64,000 bases of DNA from the NCBI GenBank assembly GCA_044226395.1, contig JBGAHD010000001.1, positions 496,001 to 560,000 of the forward strand. The letters run 5' to 3'. A program made the position numbers and the translations under genes. This stretch comes from JBGAHD01 sp044226395. GTDB lineage: Bacteria > Pseudomonadota > Gammaproteobacteria > Xanthomonadales > Ahniellaceae. Positions 16,990 through 25,839 of the stretch are shown here, piece after piece. Under the pieces are notes generated by a model. The model was not told the origin of the DNA. It saw only the letters and a program-made list of their open reading frames with translations, and made no database searches. Positions within the stretch are counted from its first letter, which is position 1. Each line of letters starts with the position of its first letter.

Positions 16990-19590
16990 ATGGACGCGAC
17001 ACGCGAAAGGTCGACGAAGTCGCAGCATGTGCTGGCCGTGATCGGTGCCGCGGCCGGCGTGCTGGCGATTGTCTTGCTCACCTTCGGGCGCGAATCGATG
17101 CCCGGTTATCACACCATGCTCGATACCGGCGCGTTTCTGCTGTCGGGCATGCTCGCCGCCTTGTTCTGGGACATGGGCGCGCGCCTGGATCGTCCGATCA
17201 AGCGCTGGCTCGCACTGGCCTTCGCGGCCACGGCTTTGCTGGAACTGATGCACGCACTTTCGGCGTTGGAATGGACGGGCGCGTTCGCCTGGATCACGCG
17301 CAACGCCGACGCGCTGCGACCCGCGACGTGGTCACCCGCCGCGCACGTGCTACCGCTGGGCATCGGCGGCGCGATTCTCGGTCACCATCGTCAGGCGCGC
17401 GGTGTCTGGGCATTCGCCGCGGCCTTGTTGGCACTGTGCGTGGGCATGGTCGGGGCCTATGTGGTGCTGCCCGCATATACGACGCCGAGCTGGCTCGGGG
17501 TCTCGCGTCCCTTGCTGATGGCGGTGCCGGTGTTGTGGGTCGTGGTGGGATTGGCGTGCTGGCGACTGCGCGCGAGCGACCGCATTCTGCCAACCATGGC
17601 GTGGATGGCGCTGGTGATCTTCGTGGGTCAGATTGCCATGCTGTACTCGCAAACGCCGCACGACACGCCCTCGATCATCGCCCATCTGGCCAAGACCACG
17701 GGCTATTTGATGGTGATGATCGCGCTGATGCAGTTCGCCTCGCAGGACATGGTTCGACGCATCGCCGCCGAACAGGCGCTGGCGCGCAGCAATCAGTTGC
17801 TGGAACAGCGCGTGGCCGAGCGCACCAGCGAGCTTCAGATCGAAGTCGATAACCGCCGCCACGCCGAGCGTCGCCTGCAGGATCAATTGCAGCGCATGAA
17901 CCTGCTGCAGCACATCACGCGCGCGATTGGCGAGCGTCAAGACATTCGCAGCATCTTTCAAGTCGTGGTGCGCAGCGTCGAGGAGCATCTACCCGTCGAT
18001 CTGGCGTGCATCGGCCTGCATGGCGTAGGCAATACCTGGATCGACATCGCCTGCGTCGGCGTGCGGAGCGAGGCCTTGGCCATGACCCTGGCGATGACCG
18101 AGCAGGCCCGCGTCGACATCGACGAAAACGGACTTTCGCGCTGCATGCGCGGGCAATTGGTCTACGAGCCCGACATCGGCCAAGTCGCCATGCCCTTCCC
18201 TCAGCGCCTCGCCGCCGGCGATCTGCGCGCGCTGGTGCTGGCGCCGTTGTTGATCGAAAGCCAGGTGTTCGGCGTGCTGATCGTGGCGCGGCGCGCGCCG
18301 GAGAGTTTCGCCAGCGGCGATTGCGAGTTCCTGCGCCAGCTCAGCGAGCACGTGGCCCTGGCCTCGCATCAGGCGCAATTGAACGGCGCCTTGCAGCGCG
18401 CCTATGACGATCTGCGCCAGACCCAAGCCGCGATCATGCAGCAGGAGCGCCTCAAGGCCCTGGGCCAGATGGCCAGCGGCATCGCGCATGACATCAATAA
18501 CGCCATCTCGCCGGCGGCAATCTACGCCGAGTCCCTGCTCGAGCGCGAACCGGGCTTGAGTGATCGCGCGCGCGGTCATCTGCAGACGATCCAGCGCGCC
18601 ATCGAGGACGTGGCCAAGACCGTGGCGCGCATGCGCGAGTTCTATCGCGATCGCGAAGCAGCCATCGCTCTGGTGCCCGTGCGCCTGAACGAGCTGGCGC
18701 AGCACGTGCTGGATCTGACGCACGCGCGCTGGCACGACATGCCGCAAGAACACGGTCATGTCATCGAGGTCAAGACCGCGTTCGATCCGCAGCTGCCCGC
18801 CGTGCTTGGCGCCGAGAATGAAATTCGCGAAGCCCTGACCAATCTGATCTTCAACGCCGTCGACGCCATGCCGCGTGGCGGCACCTTGACCTTGCGCACG
18901 CGCGCGCTCGGTGATGCCGCCGTTCGGCACGCGCCCCGTCATGCCCTGATCGAAGTGATCGACACCGGCATCGGCATGGATGAGGCCACGCGCCTGCGTT
19001 GCATGGAACCGTTCTTCACCACCAAGGGCGAGCGCGGCACCGGTCTGGGCCTGGCCATGGTGTATGGCGTGGCGCAACGCCATGGCGCCACGCTCGAGAT
19101 CGACAGCACGCCCGGCCAGGGCAGCACGATGCGCCTGATCTTCACCGTGCCCGAGGCGGTGATCGGCGCTAGCGAAATTGGCCGCGCGCCACCTCGGCTG
19201 CGCCGTCAGCGCGTGCTGGTGATCGACGACGATCCGCTGCTGCTGAAATCCCTGCGCGACGTGCTCGAAGGCGATGGCCACCAGGTCACGGCGATGAATG
19301 GCGGACAGATCGGCATCGAGACCTTCCTGGCGGCGCGCAACGCGCAAGGCTTCGATCTGGTGATCACCGATCTCGGCATGCCGCATGTCGACGGTCGCCA
19401 GGTGATCGCCGCGATCAAGCGAGCCTCACCGGAGACGCCGGTGATTCTGCTCACGGGCTGGGGCGAGCGCCTGCTCGACAGCGGCGACGCGCCGGCGAAC
19501 GTCGATCGCGTCCTGAGCAAGCCGCCAAAGCTGCGCGAACTGCGCGAAGCCATGGCCCACTGCCTGCGCGACGCGCGCGAGGCGGATTGA
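16990..19590 (+). CDS. Hybrid sensor histidine kinase (multi-TM, GAF, HisKA, HATPase, REC)
   Basis: 866 aa from an ATG with GGAG about 9 nt upstream. The N-terminus has about seven to eight membrane helices (up to about residue 255) in a MASE-like sensor. A short coiled coil is followed by a GAF domain (about 305-450), HisKA with the phospho-acceptor His in ASGIAHDINNAISP, HATPase_c with EALTNLIFNAVDAMP, DTGIGMD and GTGLGLAMV, and a C-terminal receiver with VLVIDDDP and the acceptor Asp in LVITDLGMPHVDG. It autophosphorylates and probably passes phosphate through its own receiver. The next gene, a REC-kinase, begins 4 bp after its stop, so the two form one operon and probably one relay. Confidence 0.92.
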   Translation: MDATRERSTKSQHVLAVIGAAAGVLAIVLLTFGRESMPGYHTMLDTGAFLLSGMLAALFWDMGARLDRPIKRWLALAFAATALLELMHALSALEWTGAFAWITRNADALRPATWSPAAHVLPLGIGGAILGHHRQARGVWAFAAALLALCVGMVGAYVVLPAYTTPSWLGVSRPLLMAVPVLWVVVGLACWRLRASDRILPTMAWMALVIFVGQIAMLYSQTPHDTPSIIAHLAKTTGYLMVMIALMQFASQDMVRRIAAEQALARSNQLLEQRVAERTSELQIEVDNRRHAERRLQDQLQRMNLLQHITRAIGERQDIRSIFQVVVRSVEEHLPVDLACIGLHGVGNTWIDIACVGVRSEALAMTLAMTEQARVDIDENGLSRCMRGQLVYEPDIGQVAMPFPQRLAAGDLRALVLAPLLIESQVFGVLIVARRAPESFASGDCEFLRQLSEHVALASHQAQLNGALQRAYDDLRQTQAAIMQQERLKALGQMASGIAHDINNAISPAAIYAESLLEREPGLSDRARGHLQTIQRAIEDVAKTVARMREFYRDREAAIALVPVRLNELAQHVLDLTHARWHDMPQEHGHVIEVKTAFDPQLPAVLGAENEIREALTNLIFNAVDAMPRGGTLTLRTRALGDAAVRHAPRHALIEVIDTGIGMDEATRLRCMEPFFTTKGERGTGLGLAMVYGVAQRHGATLEIDSTPGQGSTMRLIFTVPEAVIGASEIGRAPPRLRRQRVLVIDDDPLLLKSLRDVLEGDGHQVTAMNGGQIGIETFLAARNAQGFDLVITDLGMPHVDGRQVIAAIKRASPETPVILLTGWGERLLDSGDAPANVDRVLSKPPKLRELREAMAHCLRDAREAD

Positions 19591-19594
19591 ACGC

Positions 19595-20842
19595 ATGAAC
19601 TCGGTCGACGAGATCCCGATCCGCATCCTGATCGTCGACGACGAAGCGGCGCTGATGCGCGCCTTGTGCGAGACCTTGCAAGAGCACGGCTACGCGGTGC
19701 AAGGCTGCACCTCGGGCGAGTCCGCGCTGGCCATGCTCACGACCGAGCGCCACGATCTGCTGCTGTCGGACCTGATGATGCCCGACATGGACGGCATCGC
19801 CCTGCTCCGCGCCGCGCTGCGCATCGACCCCGATCTGGTGGGACTGATCATGACCGGTCAAGGCACGATCGCCAGTGCCGTGGCGGCGATGAAGGTCGGC
19901 GCGCTCGACTACATCTTGAAGCCGTTCAAGATCAGCGAGATCGTGCCGGTGCTGTCGCGCGCGATCACGGTGCGCCGCTTGCGCCTGGAAAACACGCGCC
20001 TGCAGGAACGCCTGCGCGAATACGCGCGCGAACTCGAACAACGCGTCGAAGCGCGCACGGCGCAACTCGCGCGCCAAACCGAGGAACTGATGCACGCCAA
20101 TCAGGAACTCGAACGCAGCAATATCGAACTGCGCCGTTTCGCCTACGTCGCCTCACACGATCTGCAATCGCCGACGCGCGCCATCTGCGGCTTCGCGCAG
20201 TTGCTGCAGCGGCGCTATGGCGGTCAGTTCGATGCCCAGGGCGAGGAATGGATCACGCGTCTGGTCGAGGCCGGCGAGCGCATGAGCGCGCTGATCTATG
20301 CCCTGATCGATCACGCGGAGATCGACGCCAACACGCGCGCGTTCGAGCCCGTCGCGCTCGATGACGCGATCGACGACGCCCTGCGCCTGCTGCGCGGACC
20401 GATTCACGACACCGGCGCGGTGATCACGCGCGGGACGCTGGGCACCGTGATCGGCGACCGCTCGCAGCTCGCGCAGTTGCTGCAAAACCTGATCGGCAAT
20501 GCGCTCAAGTTCTGTCGCGGCCATGCGCCCGAAGTGACGATCAGCGCGCGGCCGCGCGAGGAACTGCTCGAGATCAGCATCGCCGACAATGGCATCGGCA
20601 TTCCGCTCGAATCGCTGGAACAGGTTTTCGAGATCTTCCGTCGCCTGCAGCCGCGCCAGGAGTACCCCGGCACGGGCGTGGGTCTGGCGGTGTGTCGCCG
20701 CATCGTCGAACGCCACGGCGGACGCATTTGGGCCGAGTCCCGCGTCGAGGGCGGCAGCGTGTTTCGGCTGACTTTGCCACGCGCGCCCGAGGCCGGCGAA
20801 CGCGTCCGGCCACCAGCTTCCGGTCCCGGCAGCAGCCTCTGA
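19595..20842 (+). CDS. Receiver-histidine kinase (REC-HisKA-HATPase)
   Basis: 415 aa with an N-terminal receiver (ILIVDDEA; acceptor Asp in LLSDLMMPDMDG; Lys in ILKPFK), a coiled-coil linker (about 125-170), HisKA of the phytochrome-like type with His in FAYVASHDLQSP, and HATPase_c with LLQNLIGNALKF, DNGIGIP and GTGVGLAVCRRIVERHGG. No output DNA-binding domain is present, so it acts as a phosphorelay intermediate. It is soluble. The 4-bp gap from the hybrid kinase implies co-translation. Confidence 0.92.
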   Translation: MNSVDEIPIRILIVDDEAALMRALCETLQEHGYAVQGCTSGESALAMLTTERHDLLLSDLMMPDMDGIALLRAALRIDPDLVGLIMTGQGTIASAVAAMKVGALDYILKPFKISEIVPVLSRAITVRRLRLENTRLQERLREYARELEQRVEARTAQLARQTEELMHANQELERSNIELRRFAYVASHDLQSPTRAICGFAQLLQRRYGGQFDAQGEEWITRLVEAGERMSALIYALIDHAEIDANTRAFEPVALDDAIDDALRLLRGPIHDTGAVITRGTLGTVIGDRSQLAQLLQNLIGNALKFCRGHAPEVTISARPREELLEISIADNGIGIPLESLEQVFEIFRRLQPRQEYPGTGVGLAVCRRIVERHGGRIWAESRVEGGSVFRLTLPRAPEAGERVRPPASGPGSSL

Positions 20843-20941
20843 TCACTGGGCGATTGCGCGTGTTTTCGGCTTGTCCTAGGCTGCCGCCCAGATAGCAAGA
20901 CGAGCGCGCCACCACAGACGCGCCGAGAACAGGGGGAACAC

Positions 20942-23470
20942 ATGAGTATCGTCAGCACCCGCGCGCGCGCGTCGTGGTTGTTGGGTTTCGTTTTGGCGTC
21001 GGCCTTGAGTCTCGCGACGTCCGCGCAAGCGGCGCCGTCGTTCACCCTCGGCACGCCGACGTTCACGCAAATCGCCGGCAATGGCGACGCCAACATTGAT
21101 CCCGGCGAGGACTGGTCGTTCGCCTTCGTGCTGAACAATGTCGGCGATGAAACCGCGACCGCCGTGGTGGCCCAGCTCACGTCGAGCAGCCTCAATATTC
21201 AAACCTATTTGCCCAGCACCACCGTGCCCGATGTGACCGCTGGTGGCAGCGCGCCCGGCGCCACGCCCTTGCGCTTCGCGCTGACGGGGCAGCCCTGCGG
21301 CTCGTCCCTGGGCTTGCAGCTCAACGTCGTATTCAATGCCGTCAGTGGCGCGGGGTCGATCTCGATTCCGATCGCGCGCAACGCGGGCGCGCTGGGCGCG
21401 CCGGTCACCTTCACCAGCGCGACGGTGGTGCCCATTGCCGATGGCGCGGGCGCGGAGGTTCCCGGCACGGAAGCGTTGAGCACGGTGGCGGTCTCGGGGC
21501 TGTCGACCTCGCTCGCCGATGTCGATTTCAGCTTCAATGGCTCGACGTGCACCAATACCGCGGGCGCGACCACGGTCGGGCTCGATCACACCTTCGTCGG
21601 CGATCTGCGCCTGCGCCTGCAGTCGCCCGGCGGCACGAGCGTGTTCATCGTCAATCGTGTGTCCAACGGCGGCGGCGGCAATTCGGGCAATAACTTTTGC
21701 CAGACCGTGCTCGATGACGCGGCGGGCGCGCCGATCCAGGCCGTCTTGGCCGCCAGCGCGCCATTTACCGGCAGTTTCCAGCCGGCCAATCCCTTGTCGG
21801 CGTTCAATGGCGAGGATCCCAATGGCACGTGGACGTTGGGCGCGCAGGATTTCTTCGTCGGCGATACCGGCAACATTCGGTCCTTCAGCGTGCGCATCAC
21901 TTCCCCGGTGTGCGCGGCCGCCGCCGGCACGGTGGCCCTGAGCGCGACCAAGACCGTGGCCGGTGCGCTCACGAACGGATCAACCGTCACCTACACCGTG
22001 ACCCTCACCAACACCGGCACGCGCACGCAGCTCGACAACGCCGGCCATGAGTTCACCGACAACCTGCCCGCGAGCATCAACGCGCCCAGCGCCACGGCGT
22101 CGAGCGGCACCGCCACCCTTGTCGGCAACACCGTGCGCTGGAATGGCGCGGTCGAGCCCGGCGTGCCGGTCACGATCACGATCCAAGGCACGATCGGCGC
22201 CGCCCCGGGCACACTCATCAGCAATCAAGGCACGTTGTCGTTCGACGCCAATCGCGACGGCACCAACGAAAGTACCGCGGCCACCGACGACCCGGGCACG
22301 CCGACTGCGAACGACGCGACCAACTTCACGGTGCAGGGCCTGCCGCAAACCATCACCTTCGGCGCCAATCCCGGCCCTCTGACCCTGGGCACCGTGGGCG
22401 CGAGTGTCAGCGCGAGCGCCAGCAGCAGCTTGGCGGTGACGTTCACGAGCACCACGCCCGGCGTGTGCGCCGTCGGTTCGGGCACGGGCGCGCTGACCTT
22501 GTTGACCGTGGGCAGTTGCATCATCGCCGCCGATCAGCCGGGCGATGCCACCTTCGCGCCCGCGCCGCAGGTCACGCAAACCGTGGTGATCGGCCAGGCG
22601 ACGCAGACCATCACCTTTGGCGCCAATCCCGGGCCCTTGACCTTTGGCACCGTGGGCGCGAGTGTCAGCGCGTCCGCCAGCAGCCTGTTGGCCGTGAGCT
22701 ATTCCTCGACCACGCCGACCGTGTGCGCGGTCGATGCGAACACCGGCGTGCTGACTCTGATCACGACCGGCAACTGCATCATCGCCGCCAACCAACCGGG
22801 CGATGCCACCTTCGCGCCCGCGCCGCAGGTCACGCAGACCGTGGTGATCGGCCAGGCGACGCAGACCATCACCTTCGGCGCCAATCCCGGGCCGATCACG
22901 ATCGGCACGGCCACGGCCAGCGTCAGCGCGACCGCATCGAGTGGCTTGGCGGTGACGTTTGCATCGGACACGCCCGCCATCTGCACGGTCAATCCCACGA
23001 GTGGCTTGATCACGACGATCACCGTGGGCGGCTGTCAGATCAGCGCGTTCCAATCGGGCAATGCCAACTACCTGGCGGCGCCGTCGGTCTCGCAGATCGT
23101 GACGATCGTGTCGGCCACGCAAGCGCCCTTGGTGCTCACGGCCACGCCGACCACGCTCACCGTCGGCAGCAATGCCACCTTGAACACCACCGGCGGCTCG
23201 GGCACGGGCGCGGTGACGTACGCGGTGACCACGGGCGCGACCAATTGCTCGGTGACCGGCAATCTCGTCACCGCGTTGGCGCCGGGCAGCTGCACGATCA
23301 CCGCGACCAAGGCCGGCGATGGCACCTTCGGGCCGGCGACGGCGACCGTAACCTTGCAGGTCGGCGCATTGACCGCCGTGCCGGTGAATGGCGGACTCGC
23401 GCTGCTGAGTTTGATCGCGATGATGCTGGGCCTGGGCGCCTGGTGGCACGCGAGTCGCGCTCGCGCGTGA
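20942..23470 (+). CDS. Secreted surface protein: P-domain, DUF11-like domain, three Ig-like repeats, C-terminal anchor
   Basis: 842 aa. A signal peptide (LLGFVLASALSLATSAQAA) is followed by a beta region, then a proprotein-convertase P-domain-like stretch (about 165-325, with VGLDHTFVGDLRLRLQSPGG and the GEDPNGTWTL ending). A DUF11-type 'YTVTLTNTGT' domain follows, then three near-identical 86-aa repeats starting QTITFGANPGP, a fourth Ig-like unit, and a C-terminal tail with the motif VPVNGG, a membrane helix and Arg-rich residues. The tail is like an IPTL/PEP-CTERM sorting anchor, used to route proteins through the outer envelope. No catalytic domain is visible, so it is probably structural or adhesive. 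It is preceded by a roughly 100-bp promoter region after the kinase operon. Confidence 0.85.
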   Translation: MSIVSTRARASWLLGFVLASALSLATSAQAAPSFTLGTPTFTQIAGNGDANIDPGEDWSFAFVLNNVGDETATAVVAQLTSSSLNIQTYLPSTTVPDVTAGGSAPGATPLRFALTGQPCGSSLGLQLNVVFNAVSGAGSISIPIARNAGALGAPVTFTSATVVPIADGAGAEVPGTEALSTVAVSGLSTSLADVDFSFNGSTCTNTAGATTVGLDHTFVGDLRLRLQSPGGTSVFIVNRVSNGGGGNSGNNFCQTVLDDAAGAPIQAVLAASAPFTGSFQPANPLSAFNGEDPNGTWTLGAQDFFVGDTGNIRSFSVRITSPVCAAAAGTVALSATKTVAGALTNGSTVTYTVTLTNTGTRTQLDNAGHEFTDNLPASINAPSATASSGTATLVGNTVRWNGAVEPGVPVTITIQGTIGAAPGTLISNQGTLSFDANRDGTNESTAATDDPGTPTANDATNFTVQGLPQTITFGANPGPLTLGTVGASVSASASSSLAVTFTSTTPGVCAVGSGTGALTLLTVGSCIIAADQPGDATFAPAPQVTQTVVIGQATQTITFGANPGPLTFGTVGASVSASASSLLAVSYSSTTPTVCAVDANTGVLTLITTGNCIIAANQPGDATFAPAPQVTQTVVIGQATQTITFGANPGPITIGTATASVSATASSGLAVTFASDTPAICTVNPTSGLITTITVGGCQISAFQSGNANYLAAPSVSQIVTIVSATQAPLVLTATPTTLTVGSNATLNTTGGSGTGAVTYAVTTGATNCSVTGNLVTALAPGSCTITATKAGDGTFGPATATVTLQVGALTAVPVNGGLALLSLIAMMLGLGAWWHASRARA
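22346..23119 (+). repeat. Three tandem 258-bp coding repeats
   Basis: Copies start at 22346, 22604 and 22862, an exact period of 258 bp (86 codons). Copies 1 and 2 are nearly identical at the DNA level over long stretches, and copy 3 is more diverged. They encode Ig-like units starting QTITFGANPGP. Exact period and near-identity suggest recent duplication or gene conversion. Confidence 0.9.
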
Positions 23471-23478
23471 TGTCGCTC

Positions 23479-23515
23479 GCGCGGGGCCCGGTGCGGGCGC
23501 ATCGGGCCCTCGCGC
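23479..23515 (+). terminator. Candidate hairpin terminator after the surface-protein gene
   Basis: GCGCGGGGCCCG pairs with CGGGCCCTCGCGC (12 bp, one bulged base) around a 12-nt loop, 8 bp after the stop codon. There is no clean T-run after it (CTTAAACG), so it may only slow or protect rather than terminate. Confidence 0.4.
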
Positions 23516-23669
23516 CTTAAACGTTCAAGAAGCGCTCGCGTCGCGGGATGGCGGCGCGGCGCTCATCTCAGGTCTTCGAATACTCTCCGCGAATCGCCGA
23601 CGTCGTCATGGGACGCGAGCCTCACCGCGTCCCGACGTAGACGCGTGCTCGGCGAGCGCCACGAACTCG

Positions 23670-23712
23670 CCACCTGACAAATCGTCAACCGTCACCCCGA
23701 ACCACCTGACAA
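23670..23712. promoter_or_regulatory. Pair of 11-bp direct repeats, possible operator
   Basis: CCACCTGACAA occurs at 23670-23680 and again at 23702-23712. The two are 32 bp apart (close to three helical turns), about 85-125 bp upstream of the 3-TM protein gene. Same-face spacing fits a dimeric regulator; the HTH protein encoded downstream at 24574 is a possible reader. Inference only. Confidence 0.35.
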
Positions 23713-23795
23713 GGTCGCCGTTCCGCCAGGCATGGGGCCTGCCGATACTGCTCACCACCGCGCGGACTGGCCCGCGCAAGCACCTGGGGAACACC

Positions 23796-24527
23796 ATGCA
23801 ATTGAACTACTGGATCGATGGCGACGAGAGCCAAGGCAAGCGACAGCTCGTGGTGCTCACGCCCGAAGCGATCTACGCCGACAATTACGACAAACCCGCG
23901 CTCGATGCCGCGCTGCGCGAACTCGAGTCCGGCAAGTCGCCGGCGACATTGTTCGGCAAGGACGCCACGCACGTGCCGCTGCGCCATCTGAGCCAGGTGA
24001 AGTACAACGAACACGATGACGACATCGACTTCGCCTGGCGCGAAGGCGACAAGACCCAGACCTCGTGCATCGACTTCACCACGCGCGCCAAGCGCGATGC
24101 GCTGTTCTCGACCTTGCAGACGCGCATGCAGGGCACGCTGCAGCATGGCCATGACGAGATGACGCGCGTGCGCGCCGCCGTCGGCCCGCTGACCGGCCTG
24201 ACCGTGTTGTCGATCCTGACCTGGATCTGCTTCAACGCCGCCACCGCCATCCGCGCGGCGGGCGAGATTCACGCCGAAGGTCGCAAGAAGGGCTTGAAGC
24301 TGCTGATCCTCAACATCCTCGATCTGCTCGGTCCGATCGGCGTGAGCGTGATCGGCGGCCTGCTGTTGGCGCTCACCGCGTGGTACTTGGTCGTCAAGGT
24401 CAATCAGCCGCCGCGCCTGCACGTGCTGCAGGAAAAGCCGTATCGCGTCGCGGGGCCGATCGTGACTTCACTGAAATACCTCGCGCTGTTCGGCGTGTGG
24501 GCACTGGCCTTCCGGGCCGCGTTCTGA
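23796..24527 (+). CDS. Hypothetical membrane protein with three predicted helices
   Basis: 243 aa, not recognised as a named family. The N-terminal 125 residues are soluble and charged (MQLNYWIDGDESQGKRQLVV, and DDDIDFAWREGDKTQTSCIDFTT), followed by membrane helices near 130-150, 170-195 and 222-240. The soluble part begins with a segment like a beta-strand-rich PH-like or ligand domain, but no motif can be named. The gene is followed by a strong hairpin (24534-24561) and then the HTH/ATPase pair on the same strand, so it may be their partner or a separate unit; the hairpin argues partly for separation. Confidence 0.6.
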   Translation: MQLNYWIDGDESQGKRQLVVLTPEAIYADNYDKPALDAALRELESGKSPATLFGKDATHVPLRHLSQVKYNEHDDDIDFAWREGDKTQTSCIDFTTRAKRDALFSTLQTRMQGTLQHGHDEMTRVRAAVGPLTGLTVLSILTWICFNAATAIRAAGEIHAEGRKKGLKLLILNILDLLGPIGVSVIGGLLLALTAWYLVVKVNQPPRLHVLQEKPYRVAGPIVTSLKYLALFGVWALAFRAAF

Positions 24528-24533
24528 GGATGA

Positions 24534-24561
24534 CCGCGCGCGCCGCCTTCGGCGCGCGCGG
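24534..24561 (+). terminator. Perfect 12-bp GC hairpin between two genes
   Basis: CCGCGCGCGCCG, loop CCTT, then CGGCGCGCGCGG: a perfect 12-bp stem starting 6 bp after the stop codon of the membrane-protein gene and ending 12 bp before the next start. It lacks a T-run, so it could be a terminator working with Rho, or a structure that lowers translation of the downstream gene by hiding its start. Confidence 0.4.
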
Positions 24562-24573
24562 CCCACGGCCGCG

Positions 24574-25839
24574 ATGATTGACACCGGCGAGGCATCGGGT
24601 AGCCTGCTCGACCTCACGGGGGCGAGCACGGCCGGGACGATGCAAGACGATTTCGCGGCGCTGCTGGGCGCCTACATGCGCCGCATCCGCGCCAGCGCCG
24701 GTGGCGTGGCCACCGAGATCGGCATGAGCCGCGAAGCCGTGAACAACTGGCGCCAGGGCTTGGCCCTGCCCAATCGCAAGCATCGTCACAAGCTGCTGGC
24801 CTGCGCGCATCATTTGCGTCTGACCGAGGAAGAGACCGATCGCTTGTTACGCGCGGCCGGCTTCGAGGCCGAGTTTCCCGCCGCGAGCGCCTTGCCGCGT
24901 GGACCCTACACGGCTGTCATCGATGGCTTGTACGAGCGTCTGGCGCGCTTGTCGCCCTACCCGATCCTGTTGCTACTGAGTCAAGCGCACTGGGGGCAAC
25001 CGCCCTTTCGCGAACGTCTTCTCGACCGCGCGCGCGCGATCTATGGCGAGGCGCAAGTGCTGCACATTCGTCCGCCCTACAGTGCCACGGCCGATGCCGC
25101 CGAATACTTCGGCGCGATCGGCGCGCAATGCGGTCTCGAGGGCGTGAACTCCGATCTTGCGTTCGAGACGGCCTTGGAAAAGCGTCTGTTGTCGGGCCCA
25201 CGTTTGTTCGTGATGGTCAGTCGTTTCGAGCAAGGCGAACCGCGTCAACGCGTGACGCTCGCCGGCATCCTGCGTGGCCTCAGCGAGACGCACGGCGCGC
25301 GTCTGCATCTGATGTTGTGCGGTGGTGAAGCGCTGGCCGAGTTGAAGTATCAGGGCGGCGATCTGTCGCTGCTCAACATCGCGCGCAGCGAGCAATGGCC
25401 CGAGCCGACGCTCGACGACGTGCGTGAACTCACGCGCGATGCCGCGGGCGAAGCGCTGGACGATCGCGCGCTCGCGATCTTGCTGCGCGCGAGTGGCGGG
25501 CATCCGGCCTTGATTGAAGACGGCGCGCGCCTGCTGCGCGAGCAACCGCGCCTCGATGAAACCGCGTTGAGTACCGAACTCGCGCGCGCCGAGCGCTTGT
25601 GGGAAGCCTTCCTGCCGCTGGCCACCGATCCGACGCTGCGAGAAGCACTCACCTCGCGCTTGGACGCGCCGAACCTCGGACGCGCGCGACCCTTCCTGGT
25701 CGATCGTGTGTTGCGCGCCTTGTATTGGTCGAACCTGGTGACCACGCGTCGCGAGGAGGATGAGGATCGCCTCGTCTGGCGCTGCGAAGCCGTGGTGCGC
25801 GCGGGGCGTCAAGTATTGGCGTCGGAACCCCCGACATGA
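24574..25839 (+). CDS. HTH (XRE-like) protein fused to a degenerate STAND/AAA ATPase domain
   Basis: 421 aa. An HTH domain spans about 24-95 (ATEIGMSREAVNNWRQGLALP). The next part, about 112-330, has the shape of a P-loop ATPase but lacks the catalytic residues. The Walker A position reads SQAHWGQP (137-144), so only Gly141 is kept; the Lys is Gln142 and the Ser/Thr is Pro143. The Walker B position reads LFVMVSRFE, with Ser216 where Asp should be. The following segment, RVTLAGILRGLSETHGARLH, aligns with LSTLRALSEEGQVHFMLAGF of the next gene, so the two are paralogous domains. The gene overlaps its downstream neighbour by 4 nt (ATGA). The start could also be the ATG at 24640. It is likely a DNA-binding, non-hydrolysing partner of that ATPase; the role is inference. 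Confidence 0.72.
   Translation: MIDTGEASGSLLDLTGASTAGTMQDDFAALLGAYMRRIRASAGGVATEIGMSREAVNNWRQGLALPNRKHRHKLLACAHHLRLTEEETDRLLRAAGFEAEFPAASALPRGPYTAVIDGLYERLARLSPYPILLLLSQAHWGQPPFRERLLDRARAIYGEAQVLHIRPPYSATADAAEYFGAIGAQCGLEGVNSDLAFETALEKRLLSGPRLFVMVSRFEQGEPRQRVTLAGILRGLSETHGARLHLMLCGGEALAELKYQGGDLSLLNIARSEQWPEPTLDDVRELTRDAAGEALDDRALAILLRASGGHPALIEDGARLLREQPRLDETALSTELARAERLWEAFLPLATDPTLREALTSRLDAPNLGRARPFLVDRVLRALYWSNLVTTRREEDEDRLVWRCEAVVRAGRQVLASEPPT

Larger units (their letters stand above)
23471..23795. other. Intergenic region with hairpin and direct repeats
   Basis: About 325 bases with no gene. It holds the hairpin at 23479-23515 and two copies of CCACCTGACAA (23670-23680 and 23702-23712). 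The gene at 23796 has only a weak ribosome-binding site (GGGGAAC). Confidence 0.5.
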
